From the NCBI RefSeq assembly GCF_008254045.1, contig NZ_CP042425.1, positions 372,001-436,000 of the forward strand: a DNA stretch of 64,000 nucleotides. The letters are read 5' to 3'. Each line of letters opens with the position of its first letter. Positions within the stretch are counted from its first letter, which is position 1. Of this stretch, positions 37,153 through 46,243 are shown in pieces. The notes under the pieces were generated by a model. It was given only the letters and a program-made list of their open reading frames with translations, did no database searches and was not told the origin of the DNA. This stretch comes from Limnoglobus roseus. Its GTDB lineage: Bacteria > Planctomycetota > Planctomycetia > Gemmatales > Gemmataceae. The position numbers and the translations under genes are program-made.

Positions 37153-37368
37153 CGAAACTTCTCAAGGGTTGAATGACCGCGATCGCCGATTCGAAGGGTG
37201 CGTGGTACAACGAACATGGGGAGGGTAGCGTGCCTCTCGATGTAACTCCGAGTTCTCGCCCCGTAGGCTCGGATTGTCCTACCCCGATTCGGTGGGCGAA
37301 GCCCCCGCGTCAACCCAGGGCGCAATCGGCCGACGAATCAAGGTTCTGGATCGTCGATCCTACTAACA

Positions 37369-39399
37369 CTACCGCGGTTTACCACGGCGGCCTTTGCCGC
37401 CCTTCGCTTTCTTCACCTGCGGACTCGCCACGTTCTCGCCCTTCAGCTTCGCGATCTGGTCGCGGAGGTTGGCGGCTCGCTCGAATTCCAGATTCTCGGC
37501 GGCGGTCAGCATCTCCTTTTGCAGTTCCTCCAGGAACTCGGCCGTCACGTAGTCTTGCTTGTCGTTGCCGGCCACTTCCTGGGCCAGTTGGTGAGCTTCG
37601 ATCTCTTCTTCGATGCCGCTGTTGATCGCCGTCTGCACCGTCTTCGGCGTGATGCCGTGTTCCTTGTTGTAAGCCAGCTGAATGACGCGACGGCGGTTCG
37701 TCTCGGTCAGGGCACGGTCCATGCTGCCGGTCACGGTGTCGGCGTACATGATGACCTCCGCGTTCACGTTCCGGGCGGCCCGGCCCATCGTTTGAATCAG
37801 CGACTTGTCCGACCGCAGGAACCCCTCCTTGTCCGCGTCCAGGATCGCCACCAGCGATACTTCCGGCAGGTCCAACCCTTCGCGGAGCAGGTTCACGCCG
37901 ACGAGTACGTCGAACGCCCCTTCGCGGAGTTCGCGCAGCACGGTCACGCGCTCGATGGCGTCGAGTTCGCTGTGCAGCCACTTGCACCGAAGGTTCGCGT
38001 CCTTGAAATAGTTCGTCAAGTCCTCGGCCATCCGCTTCGTCATCACCGTGACCAGCGTGCGCTCCTTCTTCTCGGCTCGCAGCTTGATTTCCTTCTCCAA
38101 GTCCTTCACTTGCCCGCGGGCCGGGCGGATGTGCGTGATCGGGTCGACCAGCCCCGTCGGGCGGATGACTTGCTCGACGACTTCGCCGCCGGTGCGTTCC
38201 AGTTCGAACGGCCCCGGCGTGGCGCTCAGGCAGAGGCAGCACGTCAGCCGTTTGTCGAACTCCTCGAACCGCAGCGGCCGGTTGTCCATCGCGCTCGGCA
38301 GACGGAAGCCGTGTTCGACGAGCGTGGTCTTCCGGGCCGCGTCGCCGTGGTACATGCCCCGGACCTGAGGCAGCGTGACGTGAGATTCGTCCACGACCAA
38401 CAGCATGTCGTCAGGGAAGAAGTCGAGCAACGTGTACGGCGGCTCGCCCGGCTTGCGGCCGCTGAACCACCGGGCGTAGTTCTCGACGCCGGAGCAGTAG
38501 CCGACCTCGCGGAGCATGTCCAAGTCGTACCGGCAACGGGCCTTCAGGCGCTCCGCCTCCAGCAGTTTGCCCTCCTTCTTGAACTGTTCGAGCCGGTCGT
38601 TCAACTCCTGTTCGATGCCCTTGATCGCCTCGCGGGTGCGGTCTTCCGGCGTGACGAAGTGTTTGGCCGGGTAGATGTAAAGCTCGTCGAGTTCCTTGAT
38701 GACCTCGCCCGTCACCGGGTGGACCACGCTCACGGCATCGACCTCGTCGCCGAAGAGTTCGATGCGATAGCCGACTTCCTCGGACGCCGGCCAGACTTCG
38801 ATCGTGTCACCGCGCACCCGGAACTTGCCGCGTTCGAAGGCGATGTCGTTCCGCTTGTACTGGATGTCCACGAGCTTGAGCAGCAGTTGTTCGCGCTCGA
38901 TGATCTCGCCCTTCGGCAGGTAGACCATCATCCGCTTGTAGTCCGTGGGCGAGCCGAGGCCGTAGATGCACGACACCGACGCGACGATGATGACGTCCTC
39001 CCGGCTGACGAGAGCCGCGGTCGCCGCCAGCCGGAGGCGGTCGATGTTCTCGTTGATGCTGCTGTCCTTCTCGATGTAAATGTCCCGCTGGGGGATGTAC
39101 GCCTCCGGCTGGTAGTAGTCGTAATAGCTGACGAAGTAGTGGACGGCGTTGTGCGGGAAGAAGCCTTTGAACTCCTTGTAGAGTTGGGCCGCGAGCGTCT
39201 TGTTGTGCGCGAGGATGAGGGTCGGCTTGTTCAACTTCGCGATGATGTTGCTGGCCGTGAACGTCTTGCCCGTGCCGGTCGCGCCGAGGAGTACCTGCAT
39301 CGGCTTGCCCGATTCGAAGCCCTTGGTCAGTTCGGCGATGGCCTTCGGCTGATCGCCCGCGGGTTGGTACTCGGAGGCGAGTTGAAACTTGGCGGCCAT
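37369..39399 (-). CDS. uvrB: UvrABC system protein B
   Basis: This 676-residue nucleotide-excision-repair helicase receives damaged DNA from UvrA and recruits UvrC. It shows Walker A (GATGTGKTFT), the damage-probing beta-hairpin (YFVSYYDYYQPEAYIP), motif II (VVDESH), motif VI (QTMGRAARNVNAEVIMYAD) and a C-terminal UVR motif (FERAANLRDQIAKLKGE). Length is typical. The start MAAKFQLASEYQPAGDQPKAI fits the family. A palindromic repeat lies just upstream. Confidence 0.98.
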   Translation of the reverse strand: MAAKFQLASEYQPAGDQPKAIAELTKGFESGKPMQVLLGATGTGKTFTASNIIAKLNKPTLILAHNKTLAAQLYKEFKGFFPHNAVHYFVSYYDYYQPEAYIPQRDIYIEKDSSINENIDRLRLAATAALVSREDVIIVASVSCIYGLGSPTDYKRMMVYLPKGEIIEREQLLLKLVDIQYKRNDIAFERGKFRVRGDTIEVWPASEEVGYRIELFGDEVDAVSVVHPVTGEVIKELDELYIYPAKHFVTPEDRTREAIKGIEQELNDRLEQFKKEGKLLEAERLKARCRYDLDMLREVGYCSGVENYARWFSGRKPGEPPYTLLDFFPDDMLLVVDESHVTLPQVRGMYHGDAARKTTLVEHGFRLPSAMDNRPLRFEEFDKRLTCCLCLSATPGPFELERTGGEVVEQVIRPTGLVDPITHIRPARGQVKDLEKEIKLRAEKKERTLVTVMTKRMAEDLTNYFKDANLRCKWLHSELDAIERVTVLRELREGAFDVLVGVNLLREGLDLPEVSLVAILDADKEGFLRSDKSLIQTMGRAARNVNAEVIMYADTVTGSMDRALTETNRRRVIQLAYNKEHGITPKTVQTAINSGIEEEIEAHQLAQEVAGNDKQDYVTAEFLEELQKEMLTAAENLEFERAANLRDQIAKLKGENVASPQVKKAKGGKGRRGKPR

Positions 39400-39420
39400 C
39401 GTGTGCGCTCCTTTAAGAAG

Positions 39421-39574
39421 TCTCGCGCAGAGCCGCCAAGACGCGAAGAAGACAGGAAAAGAACGAATTCTTTCTAGCCGTCACGCCGGTGGCGGTCGCC
39501 CGTGTGTTGGTGGAAGAAATGGATTCTCTCTTCTCGGCCTTCTCTTCTTGGCGTCTTGGCGGCTCTGCGCGAGA
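39421..39574. repeat. Inverted repeat between uvrB and pyrF
   Basis: Arms 39421-39450 and 39545-39574 match at 29 of 30 bases, with 94 bases between. They contain CGCAGAGCCGCCAAGACGC. This type of sequence recurs between genes in many bacteria and looks like a dispersed element, here lying between divergent starts. Confidence 0.75.
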
Positions 39575-39636
39575 TCCGTCTTGAAGATATACAAATTATC
39601 ATATCGGCTGCCCGGCGGAGTTTCTACAACAGCGGC

Positions 39637-40461
39637 ATGAAAACCTTCACCGATCGCCTCGCCGATGTCGTCCGCCGGAAGGGGCCGCTGTGCGTCGGCA
39701 TCGACCCGCGGCTGGAGTCGCTGCCGAAGTCGCTGCGCGACAAGCCGCCCGCCGAAGCCTTCGAGGCGTTCGGGCTGCGCGTGCTGGAACTCGTCGCGCC
39801 GTTCGCCGGGGTGGTGAAGCCGCAGGCGGCGTTCTTCGAACAGTACGGGCCGGCCGGGTTCGCCGCGATGGGGGGCATTCTCAAACGCGCGAAGGAACTC
39901 GGCTTCGTCACCATCCTCGACGCGAAGCGCGGCGACATCGCCAGTACCGCGACCGCCTACGCGGAAGCGGCCTTCGGCCCGACGTGGGACGCCGACTCGC
40001 TCACCGTGAACCCGTACCTCGGACAAGACGCCGTGGAGCCGTTCATCGCGACGGCCCGGAAGGGCAACCGCGGGCTGTTCGTGCTCGTGCGGACGAGTAA
40101 CCCCGGTGCGGGATTGTTCCAGGATTTGAACTGCGACGGCCGGCCGGTCTATCGGCACGTCGCGGAAGCCGTTGTGAAGTGGAACGCCGACCGCGGCGAC
40201 GTGGGGGCCGTCGTCGGGGCGACGCACCCGAACGAGTTGCGGGAACTGCGGGCCGCGATGCCGGGCGTGTGGCTCCTAGTGCCGGGGTACGGGGCACAGG
40301 GCGGGACGGCCGCCGACGTGAAGGCGGCTTACGACGCCAACGGCCTCGGGGCGGTGGTCAACAGTTCTCGCGGCGTGACCTTCCCGTTCCAGCCGGACGA
40401 CCCGGACTGGGAAGCGAAGATCGTGGCCGCGGCGAAGAAGGCGCAGGGCGAGTTGAAGTAG
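39637..40461 (+). CDS. pyrF: Orotidine 5'-phosphate decarboxylase
   Basis: This 274-residue enzyme makes UMP from OMP in pyrimidine synthesis. It has CVGIDPRLESLP at the start, the catalytic lysine and aspartates in ILDAKRGDIAST, NPYLGQDAVEPF, and the phosphate-binding NSSRGVTFPF. The DAKRGDI signature and length of about 270 put it in the longer (type 2) group. The ATG at 39637 replaces a longer upstream frame that runs through the repeat. Its stop is one base from that of the convergent SMP-30-like gene. Confidence 0.96.
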   Translation: MKTFTDRLADVVRRKGPLCVGIDPRLESLPKSLRDKPPAEAFEAFGLRVLELVAPFAGVVKPQAAFFEQYGPAGFAAMGGILKRAKELGFVTILDAKRGDIASTATAYAEAAFGPTWDADSLTVNPYLGQDAVEPFIATARKGNRGLFVLVRTSNPGAGLFQDLNCDGRPVYRHVAEAVVKWNADRGDVGAVVGATHPNELRELRAAMPGVWLLVPGYGAQGGTAADVKAAYDANGLGAVVNSSRGVTFPFQPDDPDWEAKIVAAAKKAQGELK

Positions 40462-40462
40462 C

Positions 40463-41437
40463 CTACTTCGCCGGCGGCCACACCAACCGACCCGGCGTCG
40501 TGGTGCGGATGCTGTAAAGGGTGCCGCCGCCGGTGATGTAGAGCGTCTTACGATCGTCGCCACCGAAGGCACAGTTCGTCACCTCGTCCCGCGGCACCGC
40601 CACGAACGCGAGCAACTTGCCGTCACCGTTCAGCACGTAGATGCCGGCTTTCACGGTGGCGTCGGGTTCCCCCGGTGGGTTCGACTTGTTCAGCCCGGCG
40701 GCGACGTACAGCCGACCTTGCGCGTCCTGCTTCAACCCGTCGGGGCCGCGGCCCTTGCCCCAGTCGTAGATGAGTTTTTGCGTCTTCGGATCGACGCTGC
40801 CGTCGGCTTGGAGGTCGAACCGCCAGAGTTTGCGGGCACCGCCGACGGTGTCGTTGTTGTTGTCGGCGACGTACAGGTACTTGTCGTCGGCCGAGACGAG
40901 GACGCCGTTCGCACGCTCGACCTCGCGGCCGATCACGCGGCTCACCTTGCCGTCGGCGTCGATGCGGTAGACGCCCTCAATGGTCTTGCCGGCGGCGTCC
41001 AACAACTGCATGTCGTCGCGGGGGCCGTAGCGGGGGTCGGAGAAGTAGATGCGGTTCTTTGAATCGACCGTCACGTCGTTCGGCTGATTGTACTTCTTGC
41101 CGCCGAAGTTGTCGGTTAGCACCGTCACCTTGCCGTCGGTGTCGGTGCGGGTGACGCGCCGCAGTTTGGGTTCGCACGCCAGGAGACGGCCGTCGCGATC
41201 CCAGAGGAGGCCGTTCGTGCCGGCGTCCTTGCGGAAGACTTCCGACTTGCCCTCCGGCGTCAGGCGGTTGATGTGCCCGCGGCCGCTAGAGAAGACGCCG
41301 AGCGTGGGGTGCCACGCCGGCCCTTCCCCGCCAGCCTCGCCCTCGGCTTCGACCTTGAGCTTGGAGGTGGGGTCGAAGATCGGCTCCTCGCCGAAGGCGG
41401 GGAAGGCGAAGAGAAGGAGAAGAAAGAGGGTACGCAT
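40463..41437 (-). CDS. Secreted SMP-30/gluconolactonase-like beta-propeller
   Basis: This 324-residue protein has a signal peptide (MRTLFLLLLFAFPAFGEE) and a six-bladed propeller with SMP-30 features: EGPAWHPTLGVF near the start (metal glutamate), NQPNDVTVDSKNRIYFSD (metal asparagine), VLVSADDKYLYVADN (metal region) and GRGPDGLKQDAQGRLYVA. These enzymes hydrolyse sugar lactones with calcium or zinc. It is probably periplasmic. Substrate not known. Confidence 0.9.
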   Translation of the reverse strand: MRTLFLLLLFAFPAFGEEPIFDPTSKLKVEAEGEAGGEGPAWHPTLGVFSSGRGHINRLTPEGKSEVFRKDAGTNGLLWDRDGRLLACEPKLRRVTRTDTDGKVTVLTDNFGGKKYNQPNDVTVDSKNRIYFSDPRYGPRDDMQLLDAAGKTIEGVYRIDADGKVSRVIGREVERANGVLVSADDKYLYVADNNNDTVGGARKLWRFDLQADGSVDPKTQKLIYDWGKGRGPDGLKQDAQGRLYVAAGLNKSNPPGEPDATVKAGIYVLNGDGKLLAFVAVPRDEVTNCAFGGDDRKTLYITGGGTLYSIRTTTPGRLVWPPAK

Positions 41438-41482
41438 CGCGACAACTCCGGCGGGAGAACTTGTTCCAAGAAACCGGCGAGC

Positions 41483-41543
41483 GGCCCGGCGTAGGCGGGC
41501 CGTGTCTCTTCGACGTTAAGACACGGCCCGCCTACGCCGGGCC
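41483..41543 (-). terminator. Perfect 25-bp hairpin downstream of NDH-2
   Basis: Arms 41483-41507 and 41519-41543 pair perfectly with an 11-base loop. It lies 58 bases after the stop of the minus-strand NDH-2 gene and before the SMP-30-like gene. The sequence GGCGTAGGCGGGCCGTGT looks like a dispersed palindromic repeat and may also act as terminator. Confidence 0.7.
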
Positions 41544-41601
41544 ACTGGCCGTTGCGAATGCAAACGAAGGTTGCGGGAGGAAATCGGCCGCCTCGAACGG
41601 T

Positions 41602-42930
41602 CTACGCCTTCTGGTCCGGCTGTTCCTCGGTCCGCATCCAGGTGATAATGCGGGCGGCCCGGTTGTTGGTGACGTAGGCGAAGAACCACTGGAACACCAC
41701 CAACAGGCGGTTCTCGAAGCGGGCCAGGTAGAGGACGTGGATGAACAGCCACGCCAGCCAGGCGATCAGGCCGCTCAGGCGGATGCGGCCGGTTTCCACG
41801 ACGGCCCGCGCGCGGCCAATGGTCGCCATGCTCCCCTTGTCCCAGTAGTGGAAGGCGGCCCGCGGCGACTTGCCCCGCACCCGGCGGTCGATCACGTCGG
41901 CGACGTAGTCGCCCTGCTGCATCGCCACCGGGGCCACGCCGGGCAGCGGCTTGCCGGCGGCGTCCTTCTGGCTCATCATGTCGCCGATGATGAAGTAGTC
42001 CGCGAACCCCGGCACCGTGCAGTCCGGGGCAACGCTCACCCGACCACCGCGGTCCACGTCCGCCTTCGCCCCTAGCCGTTCGACTAACTTCCGCCCCAGC
42101 GGGTTGGCCTTCACGCCGGCCGCCCAGACGACGGTGCTGGTTTCGATCCGGCGGACGGACTTGTCCACGTCGGACGTGATCTCGACGTGCGTCGGCGTCA
42201 CCGCCGTGACGTGCGCGTCGCACTGCACCTCGACGCCGAGCGCGGTGAGGGCTTGCAGCGCCTTCGCGGAGAGCTTCTCGTGGAAGTTCGTCAGCACCCG
42301 CGGCTGGCCCTCGACGACGACGACCCGGCAGTCGGCCGGGTTGAACGCGCGGAACTCGCGGGTCATGGTCGTGCGGGCGAGTTCGCCGATGGCCCCGGCC
42401 AACTCCACGCCGGTCGGCCCGCCGCCGACGATGACGAACGTGAGCAGCCGCTTCCGCTTGTCCGGATCGGTCTCCCGCTCGGCCGCCTCGAACGCCAGGA
42501 GGATGTTGCGTCGGATTTCGGTCGCGTCCTCGATCGTCTTCAGGCCGGGGGCGATCGGCTCCCACTCCGCGTCGTGGCCGAAGTAGTGGTGGTGCGAGCC
42601 GCAGGCGACGACGAGCGTGTCGTAAGGAAGCCGGCTGCCGTCCGCGAGGGCGACTTCCTTCTTCACGGTGTCGAAGTCCGAGACCTCGCCGAGCCAGACG
42701 CGGACGTTGGCCTGCCGTTTCAGGATGGTCCGCAGCGGGGCGGCGATGTTAGCCGGCGAGAGCGACCCGGTCGCGACTTGGTACAGCAGCGGTTGGAAGA
42801 GGTGGAAGTTCCGGCGGTCCACGAGCGTCACGTCGACCGGCGACCGACCCAACCCTTGCGCGCAATACAGGCCGGCGAATCCGCCGCCGATGACGACGAC
42901 GTGGTGGCGGGGGGTACTGCTCTCGGCCAT
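41602..42930 (-). CDS. ndh: Type II NADH dehydrogenase (NDH-2)
   Basis: This 442-residue flavoprotein passes electrons from NADH to quinone without pumping protons. It has two nucleotide-binding loops (VVIGGGFAGLYCAQ for FAD and VIVGGGPTGVELAG for NADH), the quinone-site-type block NFHLFQPLLYQVATG, and PGFADYFIIGDM. C-terminal amphipathic segments (LIAWLAWLFIHVLYLARF) attach it to the membrane. Length is typical. It lies 34 bases after the GT87-type gene in a minus-strand run of three genes. Confidence 0.95.
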   Translation of the reverse strand: MAESSTPRHHVVVIGGGFAGLYCAQGLGRSPVDVTLVDRRNFHLFQPLLYQVATGSLSPANIAAPLRTILKRQANVRVWLGEVSDFDTVKKEVALADGSRLPYDTLVVACGSHHHYFGHDAEWEPIAPGLKTIEDATEIRRNILLAFEAAERETDPDKRKRLLTFVIVGGGPTGVELAGAIGELARTTMTREFRAFNPADCRVVVVEGQPRVLTNFHEKLSAKALQALTALGVEVQCDAHVTAVTPTHVEITSDVDKSVRRIETSTVVWAAGVKANPLGRKLVERLGAKADVDRGGRVSVAPDCTVPGFADYFIIGDMMSQKDAAGKPLPGVAPVAMQQGDYVADVIDRRVRGKSPRAAFHYWDKGSMATIGRARAVVETGRIRLSGLIAWLAWLFIHVLYLARFENRLLVVFQWFFAYVTNNRAARIITWMRTEEQPDQKA

Positions 42931-42964
42931 GAATCAACCTCTCGCGGAAGGGGCGGGAGGTATC

Positions 42965-44287
42965 TTAGGGCGAGTTTGCCGTGCCGGAACCGGGTCGGAC
43001 CACGACTTTCTCTCGGCCGCCGGGCGGCGGAGTGTCGCCCAGGTTCACCGGTGGTAAGTGCGAAGATCGGCGGCCGAGCCGGTTCCCCCACAGGCAAAGG
43101 GCCAGGACCGCCGGTGACACCCAAATGAACGTGTGCAGTCCGATCTCGGCGGAACCGGTCAGCCACGCTTTGATCGTGCCCGGCGCGACGACGCCGACCG
43201 TGACGAGCGCGAACCCGGCCGCCACGAGATACCGCCCGCGGCCAGGTTGTTCGACCAATCGGGCAGCGACGGCCAGCACCGGGACGAGCAGCACGACGAG
43301 GTCGAAGATCCACGCCCCGTAGGGCGTCGCCAGCACCGAGACGAACACCAGCCCCGGCAGTTCGTCCGACCAGTTCCAGATCTGACGCTTTCGCCACCAA
43401 TACCGGGCTACGAGGCCGACGACCGACATCATCGGCAAGAACTGAACCCAGAACGCCCCAGGGGCGAGGGCCATTCGCAGCCAGTAGCTCACCAGCGGTT
43501 GCGCCCAGTCCTTCGGCGACACGTTGATGTCGGTGGACGACTGCCAGCCGGCCCCGGAGTAGTGGGCGTAGACGGCCGGATTCATCAGCCACGCCCCGCC
43601 GGCCGCGAGCAGTACGGTGACGAACCCTGCGAGCAACGTCCGCCGGCCGGCCCGCGACACGAGCGCGTCCAGCACGACGACGAGGCCGAAGGCGAACAAC
43701 AGGTGCGGCTTGATGGCGGTGAGCGCGACGAAGACGCCCGCGATGACCGGGCGATCGATGTGGCGGAAGTACAGGAACCCGGCGAGGCCGAGGAGGAGTA
43801 ATCCCCCGATCTGCCCGTACCAGAAGACGAACGCGGACGGGCCGAAGGTCAGGGCGAGAACCCACGCGACCCAGAGGTACGATGTCGGCCCGCGGTAGAC
43901 CTTCCAGAGCCACGTCGCCGAGAGCAAGATTGCCGCGAGTTGTACGGCGAGGAAGACGTAGTGTGCGGAGGTCGCCGACAGCAGTCCGAGCGGGGTGACG
44001 AGAACCAGCACCCACGGCGGGTTCCACATCATCGTCACGTCGTCAAGTTGCTTGACGCCGAGGGCCGCTTGTTGATGGGGCTTCAGTTGGGCCGCGTCGT
44101 AGGGATTGCCCCCCGCCAGATTCACCTTCGCGGCCGACCAGTATTCGACGAAGTCCTTCATCGGCAGCGACGACGGCTGCTCCCGCACGCGCGAAACGCA
44201 CCAACCCAAACCGGCAAGGATCGCCAGCACGCCGACCACGATCACCCACGGCCGGGTCTTGGGTTCTTCCGGACCGATTGCCGACAT
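42965..44287 (-). CDS. GT87-type polyprenol-phosphate mannosyltransferase-like membrane protein
   Basis: This 440-residue protein has about ten membrane segments. After the first segment comes the catalytic aspartate region KDFVEYWSAAKVNLAGGNPY, typical of GT87/DUF2029 enzymes that take mannose or another sugar from a polyprenol phosphate. Further family signs are MWNPPWVLVLVTPLG and VFVALTAIKPHLLFAFG. Length is normal. It sits between genes for an alcohol dehydrogenase and NDH-2 with 34-base gaps on both sides, so the three may be co-transcribed without an obvious shared pathway. Confidence 0.88.
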   Translation of the reverse strand: MSAIGPEEPKTRPWVIVVGVLAILAGLGWCVSRVREQPSSLPMKDFVEYWSAAKVNLAGGNPYDAAQLKPHQQAALGVKQLDDVTMMWNPPWVLVLVTPLGLLSATSAHYVFLAVQLAAILLSATWLWKVYRGPTSYLWVAWVLALTFGPSAFVFWYGQIGGLLLLGLAGFLYFRHIDRPVIAGVFVALTAIKPHLLFAFGLVVVLDALVSRAGRRTLLAGFVTVLLAAGGAWLMNPAVYAHYSGAGWQSSTDINVSPKDWAQPLVSYWLRMALAPGAFWVQFLPMMSVVGLVARYWWRKRQIWNWSDELPGLVFVSVLATPYGAWIFDLVVLLVPVLAVAARLVEQPGRGRYLVAAGFALVTVGVVAPGTIKAWLTGSAEIGLHTFIWVSPAVLALCLWGNRLGRRSSHLPPVNLGDTPPPGGREKVVVRPGSGTANSP

Positions 44288-44321
44288 GATGACTCCTCGC
44301 GCGAATCCTGCGTGCGGGAGT

Positions 44322-45521
44322 CTAGAACGCGGCCCGGTAGATCGCCAGAATTTCGTCCCGCGTCGGCGTCCTTGGGTTTACCCGCATCAGCCGGCTGATG
44401 GCGAACGCCTTGTCCGCGAAGCCGGGTAGCATTTCGACCGTCACACCCAGGTCACGGAGCCGCTGGGGGATGCCCACGTCCGCACAGAGTTTGCTCACCG
44501 CGTCGACAGCGTAGTTCGCCAGGAAGGTGCGGTCGGTCGAGACAGGGTACTCGCCGAGAACGAACGGCAGTTTCGCGAACACGTCCATGCGGGCCGACAG
44601 GTTGTACCGCATGACGTGCGGCAGCAGCAGCCCGTTGCCGGCCCCGTGCGAGACGTGGACCGCCCCGCCGACCGGGTATTCCATCGCGTGGACGAGCGCG
44701 ACCCCCGCGTTCGAGAACGCCAGACCGCCGTAGGTCGCGGCCAAGGCCATCCCCTCGCGGGCGTCGAGGTCGTTGCCGTCCTTCACCGCCTGCCGCAAGA
44801 ACTGGCCGACGAGTTCGATGCACTTCGCGGCCATCAGGTCGGCCATCGGGTTCTTGCCCTGGTAGACCGACGCCCCGCCCGGCCGCGCGAGATACTCCGC
44901 CTGATCGACGGCCGTGATCGCCTCGACGGCGTGAACGAGCGCGTCAATGCCGGAGTCGGCCGTCACCTTCGCCGGGCAACTCACGGTCAGCAGCGGATCG
45001 ACGACAGCGATCTTCGGCCGGATGTGCTGACTGAGGCAACTGACTTTCATGTGGTTCGCCGTGTCGGTGAAGACGGCCGCCTGCGACACTTCGCTGCCGG
45101 TGCCGGCCGTGGTCGGCACGCAAATTAGCGGCGTCACCGGCCCCGGCACGCGGGAATCACCGGTGTAGTTCGTGGCGTCGCCACCGTGGGCCAGACAGAT
45201 CGCGACGAGCTTGGCCGCGTCCATGTTGCTGCCGCCGCCGAGGCCGAGGACGGCGTCCGGCTCAACGAGTTTCGCCGCCGCCGTGGCTTGGCGGATGATC
45301 TCCAGCGACGGCTCCGGCTGCCCGCCCTGAAAGATACCGACTTCCACGCCGGCGTCGGTCAGCGGCTCGACAACGCGGTCGAGGATTCCCGCCTTCGCGA
45401 GAATCGCATCGGTGACGATGAACGCCTTGCGGAAACCGGCCCGCACGGCGATGTCGCCCAGGGTGGCCGCCGACCCGCGGCCGAAGACGAGTGAACCGGC
45501 GGAGTGGAAGTTCCAGATCAT
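44322..45521 (-). CDS. Iron-containing alcohol dehydrogenase
   Basis: This 399-residue enzyme has the NAD-binding GLGGGSNMDAAK and CVPTTAGTGSEVS. The metal ligands lie in DSGIDALVHAVEAI (aspartate, histidine), VALVHAMEYPVGG and VSHGAGNGLLLPHVMRYN (histidines). It belongs to the group III (iron-activated) alcohol dehydrogenases, which oxidise various alcohols or reduce aldehydes. The start MIWNFHSAG at 45519-45521 is preferred, because the longer frame reads through a repeat. Confidence 0.93.
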   Translation of the reverse strand: MIWNFHSAGSLVFGRGSAATLGDIAVRAGFRKAFIVTDAILAKAGILDRVVEPLTDAGVEVGIFQGGQPEPSLEIIRQATAAAKLVEPDAVLGLGGGSNMDAAKLVAICLAHGGDATNYTGDSRVPGPVTPLICVPTTAGTGSEVSQAAVFTDTANHMKVSCLSQHIRPKIAVVDPLLTVSCPAKVTADSGIDALVHAVEAITAVDQAEYLARPGGASVYQGKNPMADLMAAKCIELVGQFLRQAVKDGNDLDAREGMALAATYGGLAFSNAGVALVHAMEYPVGGAVHVSHGAGNGLLLPHVMRYNLSARMDVFAKLPFVLGEYPVSTDRTFLANYAVDAVSKLCADVGIPQRLRDLGVTVEMLPGFADKAFAISRLMRVNPRTPTRDEILAIYRAAF

Positions 45522-45533
45522 GCTTGAAGCTCT

Positions 45534-45616
45534 GAGTGCGGAACGCGGAGTACGGAATGAAGAATACAATACGGCCCGCGGCCGTGATTTCGGTTTTCAC
45601 TCCGCGTTCCGCACTC
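45534..45616. repeat. Inverted repeat between divergent genes
   Basis: Perfect 18-base arms (45534-45551 and 45599-45616) lie between the alcohol dehydrogenase and mogA starts, with 47 bases between. GAGTGCGGAACGCGGAGT-like units recur here in tandem (also 45617-45633), as in other dispersed intergenic repeats. Confidence 0.75.
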
Positions 45617-45634
45617 CGAACTCCGCACTCCGAC

Positions 45635-46156
45635 ATGAAGATCGGCATCCTGACCATCTCCGACCGGGCCAGCCAGGGCATCTACGAAGACAAGAGCGGC
45701 CCCGCGATCGTCGCGTGCTTGCAGGAGATGCTCTCGTGCGAGTGGGCACCGGTGGTCCGCGTCATTCCCGACGAGCAGCCGCTGATCGAAACGAACCTGA
45801 AGGAACTGTGCGACACGGAAGGGTGCTGCCTCGTGGTGACGACCGGCGGCACCGGCCCAGCGAAGCGCGACGTGACGCCGGAGGCAACGGAAGCGGTGTG
45901 CGAAAAGATGATGCCCGGCTTCGGCGAGTTGATGCGGGCGGTGTCGCTGAAGATCGTGCCGACGGCGATCCTCTCGCGGCAGACGGCCGGCATCCGCGGG
46001 AAGTCGCTCATCATCAACCTGCCCGGCAAGCCGTCGGCGATCCGCGACTGCCTGACGGCCGTGATGCCGGCCGTGCCCTACTGCGTCGATCTGATCGAGG
46101 GACCATACCTGACGACGCACGAAGCCGTGGTGAAAGCGTTCCGGCCGAAGCAGTAG
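45635..46156 (+). CDS. mogA: Molybdopterin adenylyltransferase (MogA/MoaB family)
   Basis: This 173-residue enzyme activates molybdopterin with AMP before molybdenum insertion. It has ILTISDRASQGIYEDKSGP at the start, the nucleotide loop VVTTGGTGPAKRDVTPEA, and INLPGKPSAIRDCL near the end. MogA fits better than MoaB because of GIYEDKSGP. The product would serve the molybdenum nitrate reductase at the end of the window. Confidence 0.92.
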   Translation: MKIGILTISDRASQGIYEDKSGPAIVACLQEMLSCEWAPVVRVIPDEQPLIETNLKELCDTEGCCLVVTTGGTGPAKRDVTPEATEAVCEKMMPGFGELMRAVSLKIVPTAILSRQTAGIRGKSLIINLPGKPSAIRDCLTAVMPAVPYCVDLIEGPYLTTHEAVVKAFRPKQ

Positions 46157-46228
46157 TCGCGACGATTTCATCCATTGTGCGGCGGTTCGTTCCCGCTATA
46201 CTTCATCTCCAATGTCGGTCCCGGACCT

Positions 46229-46234
46229 GGAGGT
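46229..46234 (+). promoter_or_regulatory. Ribosome-binding site GGAGGT defining a TTG start
   Basis: GGAGGT ends 9 bases before the TTG at 46244. No ATG or GTG in that frame gives a proper signal peptide, so this site decides the start of the transporter fusion. Confidence 0.7.
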
Positions 46235-46243
46235 GCCCCGCCG

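Noticed and set aside
37153..37368. Possible small RNA or gene between the VOC gene and uvrB
   Set aside because: The region holds short GC-rich inverted segments, but no convincing stem pattern, promoter or frame could be established by eye.
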